Shown: in pieces, positions 1 through 6,288 of the stretch | How the letters are laid out: every line of letters begins with the position of its first letter | Numbering within the stretch: position 1 is the stretch's first letter | From: Verrucomicrobiales bacterium | GTDB lineage: Bacteria; Verrucomicrobiota; Verrucomicrobiia; Verrucomicrobiales; Akkermansiaceae | Direction of reading: 5' to 3' | Length of the DNA: 6,849 bases | Assembly (NCBI GenBank): GCA_002729295.1 | Contig: PBTU01000017.1 | Location: forward strand, 11,953-18,801 | Program-made: the position numbers and the translations under genes | Notes under the pieces: generated by a model | What the model was told of the DNA's origin: nothing | The model's database searches: none | The model's input: the letters and a program-made list of their open reading frames with translations, nothing else

Positions 1-72
1 AATAATGGCCTAGATTTCCGGTGCCGTTTTTCTGTACGCGAAATTCATGAATAGCTTAAAGATAACTGGACA

Positions 73-324
73 ATGAATCCTCTGATCGTTCGCGACAATC
101 AAAATAGCAAAACCCCTCAGCAAAGGGACTGAGGACGCAGCAGCTCTGTCAATGACCCCATTTTTTTAGTGACGGAGCGGGAGTGGGACCGGCTCAGAAA
201 TCCCAAAAAATCTTTGCGCATTGAAGCCGAGGTCACCAAAACCCATTATCCCACCCCAAGAACCTCCAGAGCTTTCGTCACCCTGACCCCACTCCTACGA
301 CCCTGTGCCCGAACCTCCACATGA
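73..324 (+). other. Possible remnant of a small protein gene, interrupted by TGA
   Basis: From the ATG at 73 one frame runs 19 codons to a TGA at 130-132. It then continues in the same frame to a TGA at 322-324. The stretch 151-240 reads like real protein (NDPIFLVTEREWDRLR, then NPKKSLRIEAEV), whereas the part after about 240 is Pro/Thr/Arg-rich and looks like noise. A GTG at 169 could also serve as a start, but no clear ribosome binding site precedes it. I do not recognise the family. It may be a decayed gene fragment or chance. Confidence 0.2.
115..134. repeat. Perfect 6-bp inverted repeat (hairpin)
   Basis: CCTCAG (115-120) and CTGAGG (129-134) are perfect inverted copies around an 8-base loop. 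Read on the minus strand, the second arm is followed by GGTTTTG and then TATTTTG, a loose T-rich tail. It could therefore be a weak terminator for minus-strand transcription leaving the window to the left. On the plus strand the T7 run is 26 bases further on, too far for a classical terminator. Chance is not excluded. Confidence 0.3.
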
Positions 325-362
325 GCTCTTAATAAATTCAGCGATGACCGGAGCAGCCATTC

Positions 363-387
363 ATCGAGGACGCTGACTGTCTTCGAT
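363..387. promoter_or_regulatory. Dyad just upstream of the operon promoter, possible operator
   Basis: ATCGAGGAC (363-371) and GTCTTCGAT (379-387) form a 9-position inverted repeat. Eight positions are Watson-Crick and one is a G/T, around a 7-base centre. The right edge lies 10 bases before the -35 hexamer, so the centre is near -57 relative to the inferred start of transcription. That position suits an activator site. No T-run follows, which argues against a terminator. No regulator family can be named from the sequence. Confidence 0.35.
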
Positions 388-397
388 CTCTTGCGCC

Positions 398-425
398 TTG
401 TCATTGAGCGTGCTCTCAGCATAAT
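398..425 (+). promoter_or_regulatory. Sigma70-like promoter of the nucleotidyltransferase/kinase/permease operon
   Basis: TTGTCA (398-403) matches the -35 consensus TTGACA at 5 of 6 positions, and CATAAT (420-425) matches the -10 consensus TATAAT at 5 of 6. The spacer is 16 bases. Transcription would begin around 431-433, only about 5-7 bases before the ATG at 438. The message would then be leaderless or nearly so, which fits the lack of a clear Shine-Dalgarno sequence before that ATG. Confidence 0.55.
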
Positions 426-437
426 CGGTGACACAAC

Positions 438-1265
438 ATGAAGATCAAAAAAGCTGTCATCACAGCGGCTGGCCCCGGCCAACATCATCTCCCTCTCCAG
501 ACTTTGGTCAGCCCGAACGGCGACACCAAAACAGCCATCGCCTTTCTTTTGGACGAGATCTTCGCTAGTGGCATGGAATCAGCTGCCATCGTCATTGCCC
601 CGAATTGCGAACGTGATTTCTCCAACGCCGTTGGCGAACACCTCCCGAAGGTCACCTTTATTGAGCAGTCAGATCCCCTGGGCTATGGACACGCCGTCCT
701 CTGCGCTCGGGAATTCGCTGGAGCAGACCGCATTCTCCTGATGCTCGGTGATCACCTCTACCTCACTCAAAGCGACGAGTCCTGCCTTGGGCAATTTCTG
801 GCTGTCGCCAACCAAGTCGAAGGCTCAATCTCGGCAGTCCAACCGACTCACGAAAGCAAACTCCCGATCTACGGCACCGTTGGCGGACAGCGCGTCAGTG
901 GCAGTAATGGACTCTACGAAGTCTCCACCGTTCTCGAAAAACCCACGCCCACCGTTGCCGAACAGGAACTCATCATCCCCGGCCTGCGCTCTGGAAATTA
1001 CCTCTGTTTCTTCGGTATGCATGTCATCAACCCGGCGGTAATGGAACATCTCGCTGAGAGCGATAGCACTCCTCTCCTTCTCAGCCCCAGCCTGAACGCC
1101 ACGGCGCAGAACGAAAACTACCTCGCTTGCGAAATCGAAGGCATCCGCTTTAACATCGGAGAACCCCACGGACTCCTCCGAGCCCAACTCGGCATGGCTC
1201 TGGCAGGCGAAAGTCGTGATGAAGTCATGGCCTCGATCATCGAACTCATCGCCATGACCCGGTAA
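438..1265 (+). CDS. GalU-like sugar-1-phosphate nucleotidyltransferase homologue, signature motif degenerate
   Basis: This 275-residue protein has the layout of the UTP--glucose-1-phosphate uridylyltransferase (GalU) family, which makes UDP-glucose in the cytoplasm, and is slightly shorter than typical GalU. Visible landmarks are the N-terminal strand AVITAAG (residues 6-12), a FIEQSDPLGYGHAVLCAR segment like the GalU QxxxxGLGHAV motif, LMLGDHLYL with Asp105 where the metal-binding Asp sits, LEKP with Lys168, and a C-terminal FNIGEPHGLLRA. The nucleotide-binding signature GxGTRxxPxTK reads GPGQHHLPLQT (12-22): the Thr, Arg and Lys are lost. The usual D-x-G metal Asp near the C-terminus appears as Asn239. 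The fold is well supported, but catalysis is doubtful, and it may be a regulatory or binding subunit. The ATG at 438 has at best a weak GGTG upstream and probably starts a near-leaderless message. The next gene follows after 3 bases. Confidence 0.8.
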   Translation: MKIKKAVITAAGPGQHHLPLQTLVSPNGDTKTAIAFLLDEIFASGMESAAIVIAPNCERDFSNAVGEHLPKVTFIEQSDPLGYGHAVLCAREFAGADRILLMLGDHLYLTQSDESCLGQFLAVANQVEGSISAVQPTHESKLPIYGTVGGQRVSGSNGLYEVSTVLEKPTPTVAEQELIIPGLRSGNYLCFFGMHVINPAVMEHLAESDSTPLLLSPSLNATAQNENYLACEIEGIRFNIGEPHGLLRAQLGMALAGESRDEVMASIIELIAMTR

Positions 1266-1268
1266 GCC

Positions 1269-4200
1269 ATGCTCGTTTCCATCATCACGGCGGACGATCC
1301 CGCCCTGCGCGACCGCTCGCTGGCCGAGGCATGTGCCGGGCTCGATCCAACAACGCTCCTTGCCGAGTGCCAAGAGCTCGACGCCTTCCGCCGTAGCTCC
1401 GGTAACCTCTACCACCGCGTGCGGGCCATCTTTTTTCTGCAAGCAATCTACCGCTTCCACCTCCCCGACAAACTCTCCGCCGAAGACACCGGCTCCATTC
1501 CCTTCACCGGATACGAAGATCTTCTCGGACGCCGCTTTGAAGAAGCCATCGATACCTTCTTGGCCAAACAAACTAAGGAAGGCCCCAGTGATGCCATCAG
1601 CTCTTCCCTCGCTGCCGCCTACCATCAGCTCGCCTTCCAAACTCTCGCCGACCAGGTCCGCAAATCCGTCCGCACCGTGCGCGGCAACCAATGGATGTTC
1701 CGCATGGGACACCCCGCCGATCACCCGCTGCGAATTCGCCCCGAACTCCTCAGTCTCACCGACAATCTCTTTCCCGTCCTCTGCGAACGCACGCCCGTAC
1801 GCATGGATCTTACCCACTCCGCATGGTCCGACATTTTCTTCCTCGGCATGGACTTCCCACAGGGAGCCCGCGTCATCAACGTCTCCGTCGACCTCGCCGT
1901 CCACGGACGAGACGACTCACCCAAGCCGCCCGTAGAAGCCTACTTCCGCATCATAGACCAACCGACCCTACGCCTCACCAGCATCGACCTCAAGGCCAGC
2001 GCCGAAATCAGTGCCCTTGCCGAAGTCTTCGACTTTGCCAAAGACTACCTCGGCCTCCTCAAAGCCGCCCTTATCGCCTCCGGGATTGTCCCTCCGGGCA
2101 TCGAAGGATCGGGCAAATCCCTCGCCGACCTCCTCGCCCAAATCGCGGGCCCCGGCCGCGGCATCGAAATTGTCTCCTCAGTCAACGACATCCCGAAAGG
2201 CTCCCGCCTTGCCGTCTCGACCAATCTCCTCGCCGCTCTCATTAGCACCTGCATGCGCGCCACCGGCCAAACCCAATCACTCACCGGCGAACTCACCGAA
2301 AGTGAGAGGCGTCTCGTACTTGCGAGAGCCATTCTTGGCGAATGGATCGGCGGCTCCGGCGGCGGTTGGCAGGACTCCGGTGGAGTCTGGCCCGGCATCA
2401 AGCTCATCGAAGGTGAAGTCGCCGGAGAGACCGACCCCGAATACGGCGTTTCCAGAGGTCGCCTCATGCCCAAGCACCACGTCTTTGGCGACGAGGAAAT
2501 TTCCACCGAGGCCCGCCAGGCTCTCACCGATTCTCTCATCCTCGTGCACGGTGGCATGGCCCAAAATGTCGGCCCCATTCTCGAGATGGTCACCGAGAAA
2601 TACCTCCTCCGTTCCAAAGCTGAATGGCAGGGACGTCAGGACGCCCTCAACCTCCTCGAGCAAATCCTCAATGCCCTGCGCGCCGGCGATATTCACACCC
2701 TCGGAAAGCTCACTACCAAGAACTTCCGCGGCCCGCTCCAAACGATCATTCCCTGGGCCACCAACCACTTTACCGAAACTCTCATCGCCCGCGTTTCCGA
2801 AAAATTCGGCGACGATTTCTGGGGTTTCTGGATGCTCGGCGGCATGTCCGGCGGCGGAATGGGCTTCATTGTCGAACCCTCCCGCAAAGCGGAAGCGCTC
2901 GAAGCAATCCACGAGATCATGATCCGCACCAAGCGCGAACTGGAGAATGCCCTCCCCTTTGCCATGGACCCGGTCGTCTACGATTTCGGGATCAACCCGC
3001 ACGGCACTTTTGGTGATCTCCGCGAAGGGGCAGACGCCGTTCTCCCCCCCAGCTACTACCACCTTACACTGGGCCAAACCCTTCGCACTCCGCCCGCCGA
3101 TCTTTCCCCCATCGCCCGCACCGAGCTCGACCAATTCGCGAGCGCGTGCCGCACTAACCCGGCCTTCGAGTCATCGGTGCAAGCCCTCTTCGACACCCTC
3201 ATTCCCCGCGCCGCCGGGGAAGAAGATGGCGACAGCTCGCTTCAGGAACTCCTCACCGAACACGGCTTCGACAAAGCCCAGCACGAAAAAATCCGCCGCG
3301 ACCTACGCGACGGCCGTATCGGACTGTCCCAAAACCGCCTTTCCGCCAACACCACTATCAAGGACGTCACCGCAGAAGACATCACGGACTTCACCACGAC
3401 AGGCCCGGCCGATGAAGCGGTCGCGCTGGGACAACAAGCACTCGCCAAAGGCGAAGTCGCCGTGGTAACCCTCGCGGCTGGAGCTGGATCCCGCTGGACC
3501 CAAGGCGCTGGTGTCTGCAAAGCCCTCCATCCCTTCGCCCGCCTCGGCGGAAAGCATCGTACATTCATCGAGACCCACCTCGGCAAGTCCCGCAAGCGAG
3601 GCTCCGAGGCCGGAAATACCATCCCGCATCTCTTCACGACCTCTTACTTGACACACGGACCTACGAGCGACTTCCTCGATACCGTCGATCACTATTCCTA
3701 TCCCGGACCATTGCATCTCTCCCCCGGCCGTTCCGTGGGACAGCGCATGATTCCCACCGAACGTGATCTCCGTTTCGCCTGGGAAGAAATGCCCCAACAA
3801 GTCCTCGACGAGCAGCAACAAAAGATGCGCGACTCACTGCGCTCCGCCCTCATTGGCTGGGCTCAGTCAGCCGGAGAAGCAACCGACTACAACGACAACC
3901 TGCCGCTCCAGTGCCTCCACCCGGTCGGCCACTTCTACGAATTCCCCAACCTCTTCCTCAACGGCACCCTCGCCGAACTCCTCAAGGACCGTCCACAGCT
4001 CAAGACTCTCATGCTGCACAACATCGACACCCTGGGAGCCGATGTTGATCCTGCTATTCTGGGGCACCACCTCCAAAGCGACGCCGGGCTGACTTTCGAA
4101 GTCATCACCCGTCGCATCGAAGACCGTGGAGGTGGCCTCGCTTCCGTCGACGGCCGGACTCGCCTCCTAGAAGGCCTCGCCATGCCGCGCGAAGAAGACG

Positions 4201-4583
4201 AGTTTGAACTCTCCTACTACAACTCGATGACGACCTGGATCGACCTCGATGTCTTGCTCGAACTCTTCGGCCTCACCCGCGAAGACATCCTCGCCGACGA
4301 TCAGGAAAAAATCTCCGCCGCCGTGCGGAGCATCGCCTCCCATCTCCCGACCTACATCACGCTCAAGGACGTGAAGAAGCGCTGGGGTCACGGACAAGAA
4401 GACGTCTTCCCCGTCACGCAATTCGAAAAACTCTGGGGGGACCTCACTACCTTACCTGAAATCACCTCGAAGTTCATCGTGGTCCCCCGCCTCCGTGGGC
4501 AGCAGCTCAAAGACCCCGCCCAACTCGACGCCTGGCTCCGCGACGGCAGCGCCACCCACATCGAATCGATTTGCGAATGGTAA
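1269..4583 (+). CDS. Fusion of fucokinase-like GHMP sugar kinase and UDPGP-type nucleotidyltransferase
   Basis: The 1104-residue cytosolic protein has three parts. Residues 1 to about 165 are helical and unrecognised. A GHMP kinase region follows (about 170-600), resembling the kinase half of bifunctional L-fucokinase/GDP-fucose pyrophosphorylase. It shows VRMDLTHSAWSD (177-188), PKGSRLAVST (309-318), GGSGGGWQDSGG (361-372, Asp369 a catalytic-base candidate) and LGGMSGGGMG (523-532). After a helical linker comes a UDPGP-family pyrophosphorylase domain (about 725-1104). It has LAAGAGSRW (735-743), Lys751, NIDTLGADVD (918-927), then RGGGLASVDGRTRLLEG and PVTQFEKLWGDL. Such a protein could phosphorylate a free sugar at C1 and then make the NDP-sugar. 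The sugar and nucleotide cannot be read from sequence; automatic annotation would probably say UTP--glucose-1-phosphate uridylyltransferase. The kinase ATP loop differs from the usual GSGLGTSS, so kinase activity is uncertain. It starts 3 bases after the GalU-like gene without a Shine-Dalgarno, suggesting translational coupling. Confidence 0.85.
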   Translation: MLVSIITADDPALRDRSLAEACAGLDPTTLLAECQELDAFRRSSGNLYHRVRAIFFLQAIYRFHLPDKLSAEDTGSIPFTGYEDLLGRRFEEAIDTFLAKQTKEGPSDAISSSLAAAYHQLAFQTLADQVRKSVRTVRGNQWMFRMGHPADHPLRIRPELLSLTDNLFPVLCERTPVRMDLTHSAWSDIFFLGMDFPQGARVINVSVDLAVHGRDDSPKPPVEAYFRIIDQPTLRLTSIDLKASAEISALAEVFDFAKDYLGLLKAALIASGIVPPGIEGSGKSLADLLAQIAGPGRGIEIVSSVNDIPKGSRLAVSTNLLAALISTCMRATGQTQSLTGELTESERRLVLARAILGEWIGGSGGGWQDSGGVWPGIKLIEGEVAGETDPEYGVSRGRLMPKHHVFGDEEISTEARQALTDSLILVHGGMAQNVGPILEMVTEKYLLRSKAEWQGRQDALNLLEQILNALRAGDIHTLGKLTTKNFRGPLQTIIPWATNHFTETLIARVSEKFGDDFWGFWMLGGMSGGGMGFIVEPSRKAEALEAIHEIMIRTKRELENALPFAMDPVVYDFGINPHGTFGDLREGADAVLPPSYYHLTLGQTLRTPPADLSPIARTELDQFASACRTNPAFESSVQALFDTLIPRAAGEEDGDSSLQELLTEHGFDKAQHEKIRRDLRDGRIGLSQNRLSANTTIKDVTAEDITDFTTTGPADEAVALGQQALAKGEVAVVTLAAGAGSRWTQGAGVCKALHPFARLGGKHRTFIETHLGKSRKRGSEAGNTIPHLFTTSYLTHGPTSDFLDTVDHYSYPGPLHLSPGRSVGQRMIPTERDLRFAWEEMPQQVLDEQQQKMRDSLRSALIGWAQSAGEATDYNDNLPLQCLHPVGHFYEFPNLFLNGTLAELLKDRPQLKTLMLHNIDTLGADVDPAILGHHLQSDAGLTFEVITRRIEDRGGGLASVDGRTRLLEGLAMPREEDEFELSYYNSMTTWIDLDVLLELFGLTREDILADDQEKISAAVRSIASHLPTYITLKDVKKRWGHGQEDVFPVTQFEKLWGDLTTLPEITSKFIVVPRLRGQQLKDPAQLDAWLRDGSATHIESICEW

Positions 4584-5380
4584 TGAATCCCTTCCACTCC
4601 CTCGGACGCCTGACGCTCAGCTTCATGAGCTACCTGGGGCAATTGGGGTATTTAGTCGGCGGAATCATCGAGTCTCTTCTCAAAGGCCAACGTCGCTACC
4701 AACAAACTTTCGCACAAGTCGCGGAGATCGGTGGACGGTCTCAAACGGTGGTCATTATCACCGGTGCATTCACTGGCGCGGTGCTGGCAGCACAGGCGCT
4801 TTTCCAATTCAAACTCTTCGGCCTCGAAACCGCTGCCGGGGGTCTTGTCTCGGTCGCGATGCTTCGTGAACTGGGACCCTCAATCACGGGACTGATGTTA
4901 GCAGGACGGGTCGGGTCGGCAATGGCCGCTGAAATTGGCACGATGAAGGTGACGGAGCAAATCGACGCCCTCCGCTCGATGGCGGTGCATCCCATCGACT
5001 ATCTCGTCACGCCGCGACTCGTCGCGATGATCATTTCTGTTCCTCTTCTCATTGCAGAAGCAGCGGCTTTTGGAATCTTTGCCTCCTACGTTATTGGGGT
5101 GCATGTCTTCCACGTAGAAGGCGCCTACTGGGTTGCCAACATGACGAAATACGCCGACCTCTCCGACGTCTTCATCGCGGTGATCAAAGGGCTGAGCTTC
5201 GGCATTATCATCGTCATTATTTCATGCCATCAAGGACTCAAAGCCAGCAACGGAGCAGTCGGTGTCGGAAGAGGAACCACCAACGCGATGGTCTACTCCT
5301 CACTGGCTATTCTCATTGCCAACTTCTTCCTCACACTGCTGATGCAGCATTTCTTCCCAGCGGAATTTATGACGAATTAG
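4583..5380 (+). CDS. mlaE: MlaE/YrbE-family ABC transporter permease (lipid transport)
   Basis: This 265-residue inner-membrane protein is the permease of an Mla-type ABC system, which in Gram-negative bacteria moves phospholipids between inner and outer membrane. The family hallmark is continuous and intact: REL at 95-97 within LRELGPSITGLMLAGRVGSA, then MAAEIGTMKVTEQIDALRSM (VTEQIDA 123-129) and PIDYLVTPRLVAM. Several hydrophobic segments are visible (around residues 54-75, 145-175, 195-215 and 235-260), and the length is normal. The ATG at 4583 shares its A with the TAA stop of the fusion gene, a classic TAATG coupling. In-frame TTG 4571 and ATG 4577 are alternative starts adding 4 or 2 residues. 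The usual operon partners mlaF (ATPase) and mlaD (MCE protein) are not adjacent: a convergent gene ends 6 bases downstream. Its partners must be encoded elsewhere. Confidence 0.93.
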   Translation: MNPFHSLGRLTLSFMSYLGQLGYLVGGIIESLLKGQRRYQQTFAQVAEIGGRSQTVVIITGAFTGAVLAAQALFQFKLFGLETAAGGLVSVAMLRELGPSITGLMLAGRVGSAMAAEIGTMKVTEQIDALRSMAVHPIDYLVTPRLVAMIISVPLLIAEAAAFGIFASYVIGVHVFHVEGAYWVANMTKYADLSDVFIAVIKGLSFGIIIVIISCHQGLKASNGAVGVGRGTTNAMVYSSLAILIANFFLTLLMQHFFPAEFMTN

Positions 5381-5386
5381 GAAAAG

Positions 5387-6172
5387 TCATTTCTGATAAT
5401 ACACCCAGACGAAGCCGGTCCGCTCCTCCTTCATGAGTTCCCTGCGCTTGTTAGAGTGCTCAATCCTTTTTTTGTTCCGCTCCTGCCGAGCCTTCTTAGT
5501 GGGAATTTTTGAGAGCTTGTCACGGTCATTGAATTCTCGATCCAAAGCCTTGATCTGCTCTCTAGCCTCCTCCCAGGAAGCGCCACCAAGGGGAGACTTA
5601 AGGCTCACCCGGTCACCGACAATGAGATCGAGCTTTCCATCTCCATTGAGGTCATCGACCCAAACACGTGAAGAATCGCCACCGAAAGCATCCTCATTTT
5701 CCCGACGACTGGCAATCTTAGTTCCTGTGGTGAGTGTCTCAAACTTACCCAGAGAAATCGGCTTTCCTTCACCGGCAGAATCCTCAGACCAGACAAGCTC
5801 TCCCCCCGCACCACCGGAGAGAATATCGACATTTCCGTCGCCATTGAGATCCACAACCTGTGGCGTCGAGGAGGTGCATCACCAGACACCGGGTATCTTG
5901 AACGGCTGGCCGTCGACTTCGAGAAGTTTCCCTTTAGCGAACTTCCCGTCGCCGAGTCCTTTGAAAGCATGAATGTAGCCATTGGCGAATTGGCCGACTA
6001 AAAGTTCCTTTTTCCCATCGCCATCGAGATCATGGAGACAGGGAGCGGCGTAGCCGGGAGATTGGGTCTTGATTGGCTGATCTCCGCCCTTGAGCTGAAC
6101 CGGGGCTTGGAATTCATAAGCCTCTGCAAATGAGGGTCACAAAAGAGAGAGGGCGAAGACGGACGTTTTCAT
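5387..6172 (-). pseudogene. Secreted FG-GAP/VCBS-repeat protein gene with two in-frame TGA codons
   Basis: Read from the ATG at 6172-6170, one unbroken frame of 261 codons ends at TGA 5389-5387. It carries in-frame TGAs at codon 12 (6139-6137) and codon 98 (5881-5879) and no frameshift. The product would start with a signal peptide (MKTSVFALSLL, stop, PSFAEA, likely cut after AEA). Three Ca-binding FG-GAP/VCBS blade motifs follow: DLDGDGKKELLVG (48-60), DLNGDGNVDILSG (108-120) and DLNGDGKLDLIVG (about 174-186). A charged Lys/Glu-rich helical stretch leads to the C-terminal TGFVWVYYQK. Such proteins are common secreted beta-propellers in planctomycetes and verrucomicrobia; their roles are mostly unknown. 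An AGGAAG lies 13 bases before the ATG. Only codons 107-261 (GTG at 5854) form an uninterrupted blade-containing frame. Two nonsense mutations (a recent pseudogene) is the simplest reading. Recoding of codon 98 as selenocysteine is possible, and sequence error cannot be excluded. Confidence 0.75.
5851..5881 (-). promoter_or_regulatory. SECIS-like hairpin after in-frame TGA (hypothetical)
   Basis: On the minus strand the TGA at 5881-5879 is followed, after 15 bases, by CCACA (5863-5859), GGT (5858-5856) and TGTGG (5855-5851). This is a perfect 5-bp stem with a GGU loop. The loop starts about 21 bases after the TGA. Bacterial SECIS elements typically have a short apical hairpin with a G at the start of its loop at about this distance. 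The hairpin is short, lies in codons for a normal blade motif, and could be chance. Confidence 0.25.
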
Positions 6173-6288
6173 CTCTTGTAAACCGCTTCCTGGCCACAAT
6201 TCTGTCCGAAAGCGACGAAAATGAGAGTTCCGCATTAGTCTTGCCGCAACTCCCGGCCCCCGCTATGTCGCAGGAGAAACATTTCGTT
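6173..6288. other. Divergent spacer between the FG-GAP gene and the E1 alpha gene
   Basis: This 116-base spacer must hold the start signals of both divergent genes. AGGAAG (minus strand, about 6190-6185) is a plausible ribosome binding site for the FG-GAP gene. AGGAG at 6272-6276 serves the E1 alpha start at 6289. I see no convincing -35/-10 pair in either direction: TTGTAA (6176-6181) and CACAAT (6195-6200) are only 13 bases apart. Confidence 0.4.
6272..6276 (+). promoter_or_regulatory. Shine-Dalgarno supporting the E1 alpha start at 6289
   Basis: AGGAG lies 12 bases before the ATG at 6289, slightly longer than the optimum. The alternative in-frame ATG at 6265 has only a C-rich stretch upstream, so the sequence favours 6289. 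Confidence 0.5.

Larger units (their letters stand above)
1..437. other. Upstream region without an intact gene
   Basis: No reading frame here looks like a complete protein. What can be seen is a hairpin at 115-134, a run of seven T at 161-167, a possibly decayed reading frame over 73-324, an inverted repeat at 363-387 and a sigma70-like promoter at 398-425. A minus-strand frame over 246-488 overlaps the promoter and the first codons of the downstream gene, has no recognisable motif and is probably chance. No tRNA or rRNA is visible. Confidence 0.6.

Noticed and set aside
169..306. Two loosely similar inverted segments sharing GGAGTGGG as possible ends of a mobile element
   Set aside because: Similarity outside the 8-base core is poor, there is no target duplication, and no transposase lies between.
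825..1904. Long open frame (359 codons) on the minus strand opposite the GalU-like and fusion genes
   Set aside because: It has no family motifs, is biased to Gly/Glu/Val/Asp as expected opposite GC-rich third positions, and spans the junction of two well-supported forward genes.
2277..3134. Open minus-strand frame of 285 codons inside the fusion gene
   Set aside because: It is antisense to the conserved GHMP kinase motifs, with the same Gly/Glu/Val bias, and is best explained as a shadow.
5381..5386. Bidirectional terminator between the convergent permease and FG-GAP genes
   Set aside because: The six-base gap and the flanking gene ends show no hairpin followed by a T-run.
5378..5389. General reassignment of TGA to an amino acid in this organism
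   Set aside because: The four forward genes contain no in-frame TGA and use TGG for Trp. The FG-GAP protein ends naturally at a TGA, beyond which the frame would run into the antisense of mlaE.
5433..5972. Forward frame of 179 codons across the FG-GAP gene
   Set aside because: It is Ser/Pro/Arg-rich with no motif. The minus strand holds three clear DxDxDG blades over the same bases.
5605..5982. Minus-strand frame of 125 codons overlapping the FG-GAP gene in another frame, first taken as a sign of frameshift
   Set aside because: The frame with the blades continues without shift through both TGAs back to the ATG at 6172, so no frameshift is needed.
6105..6139. SECIS-like hairpin after the codon-12 TGA
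   Set aside because: The only clear stem (CCTC with GAGG) begins one base after the TGA and lacks an early loop G. Nothing suitable lies 16-37 bases downstream.
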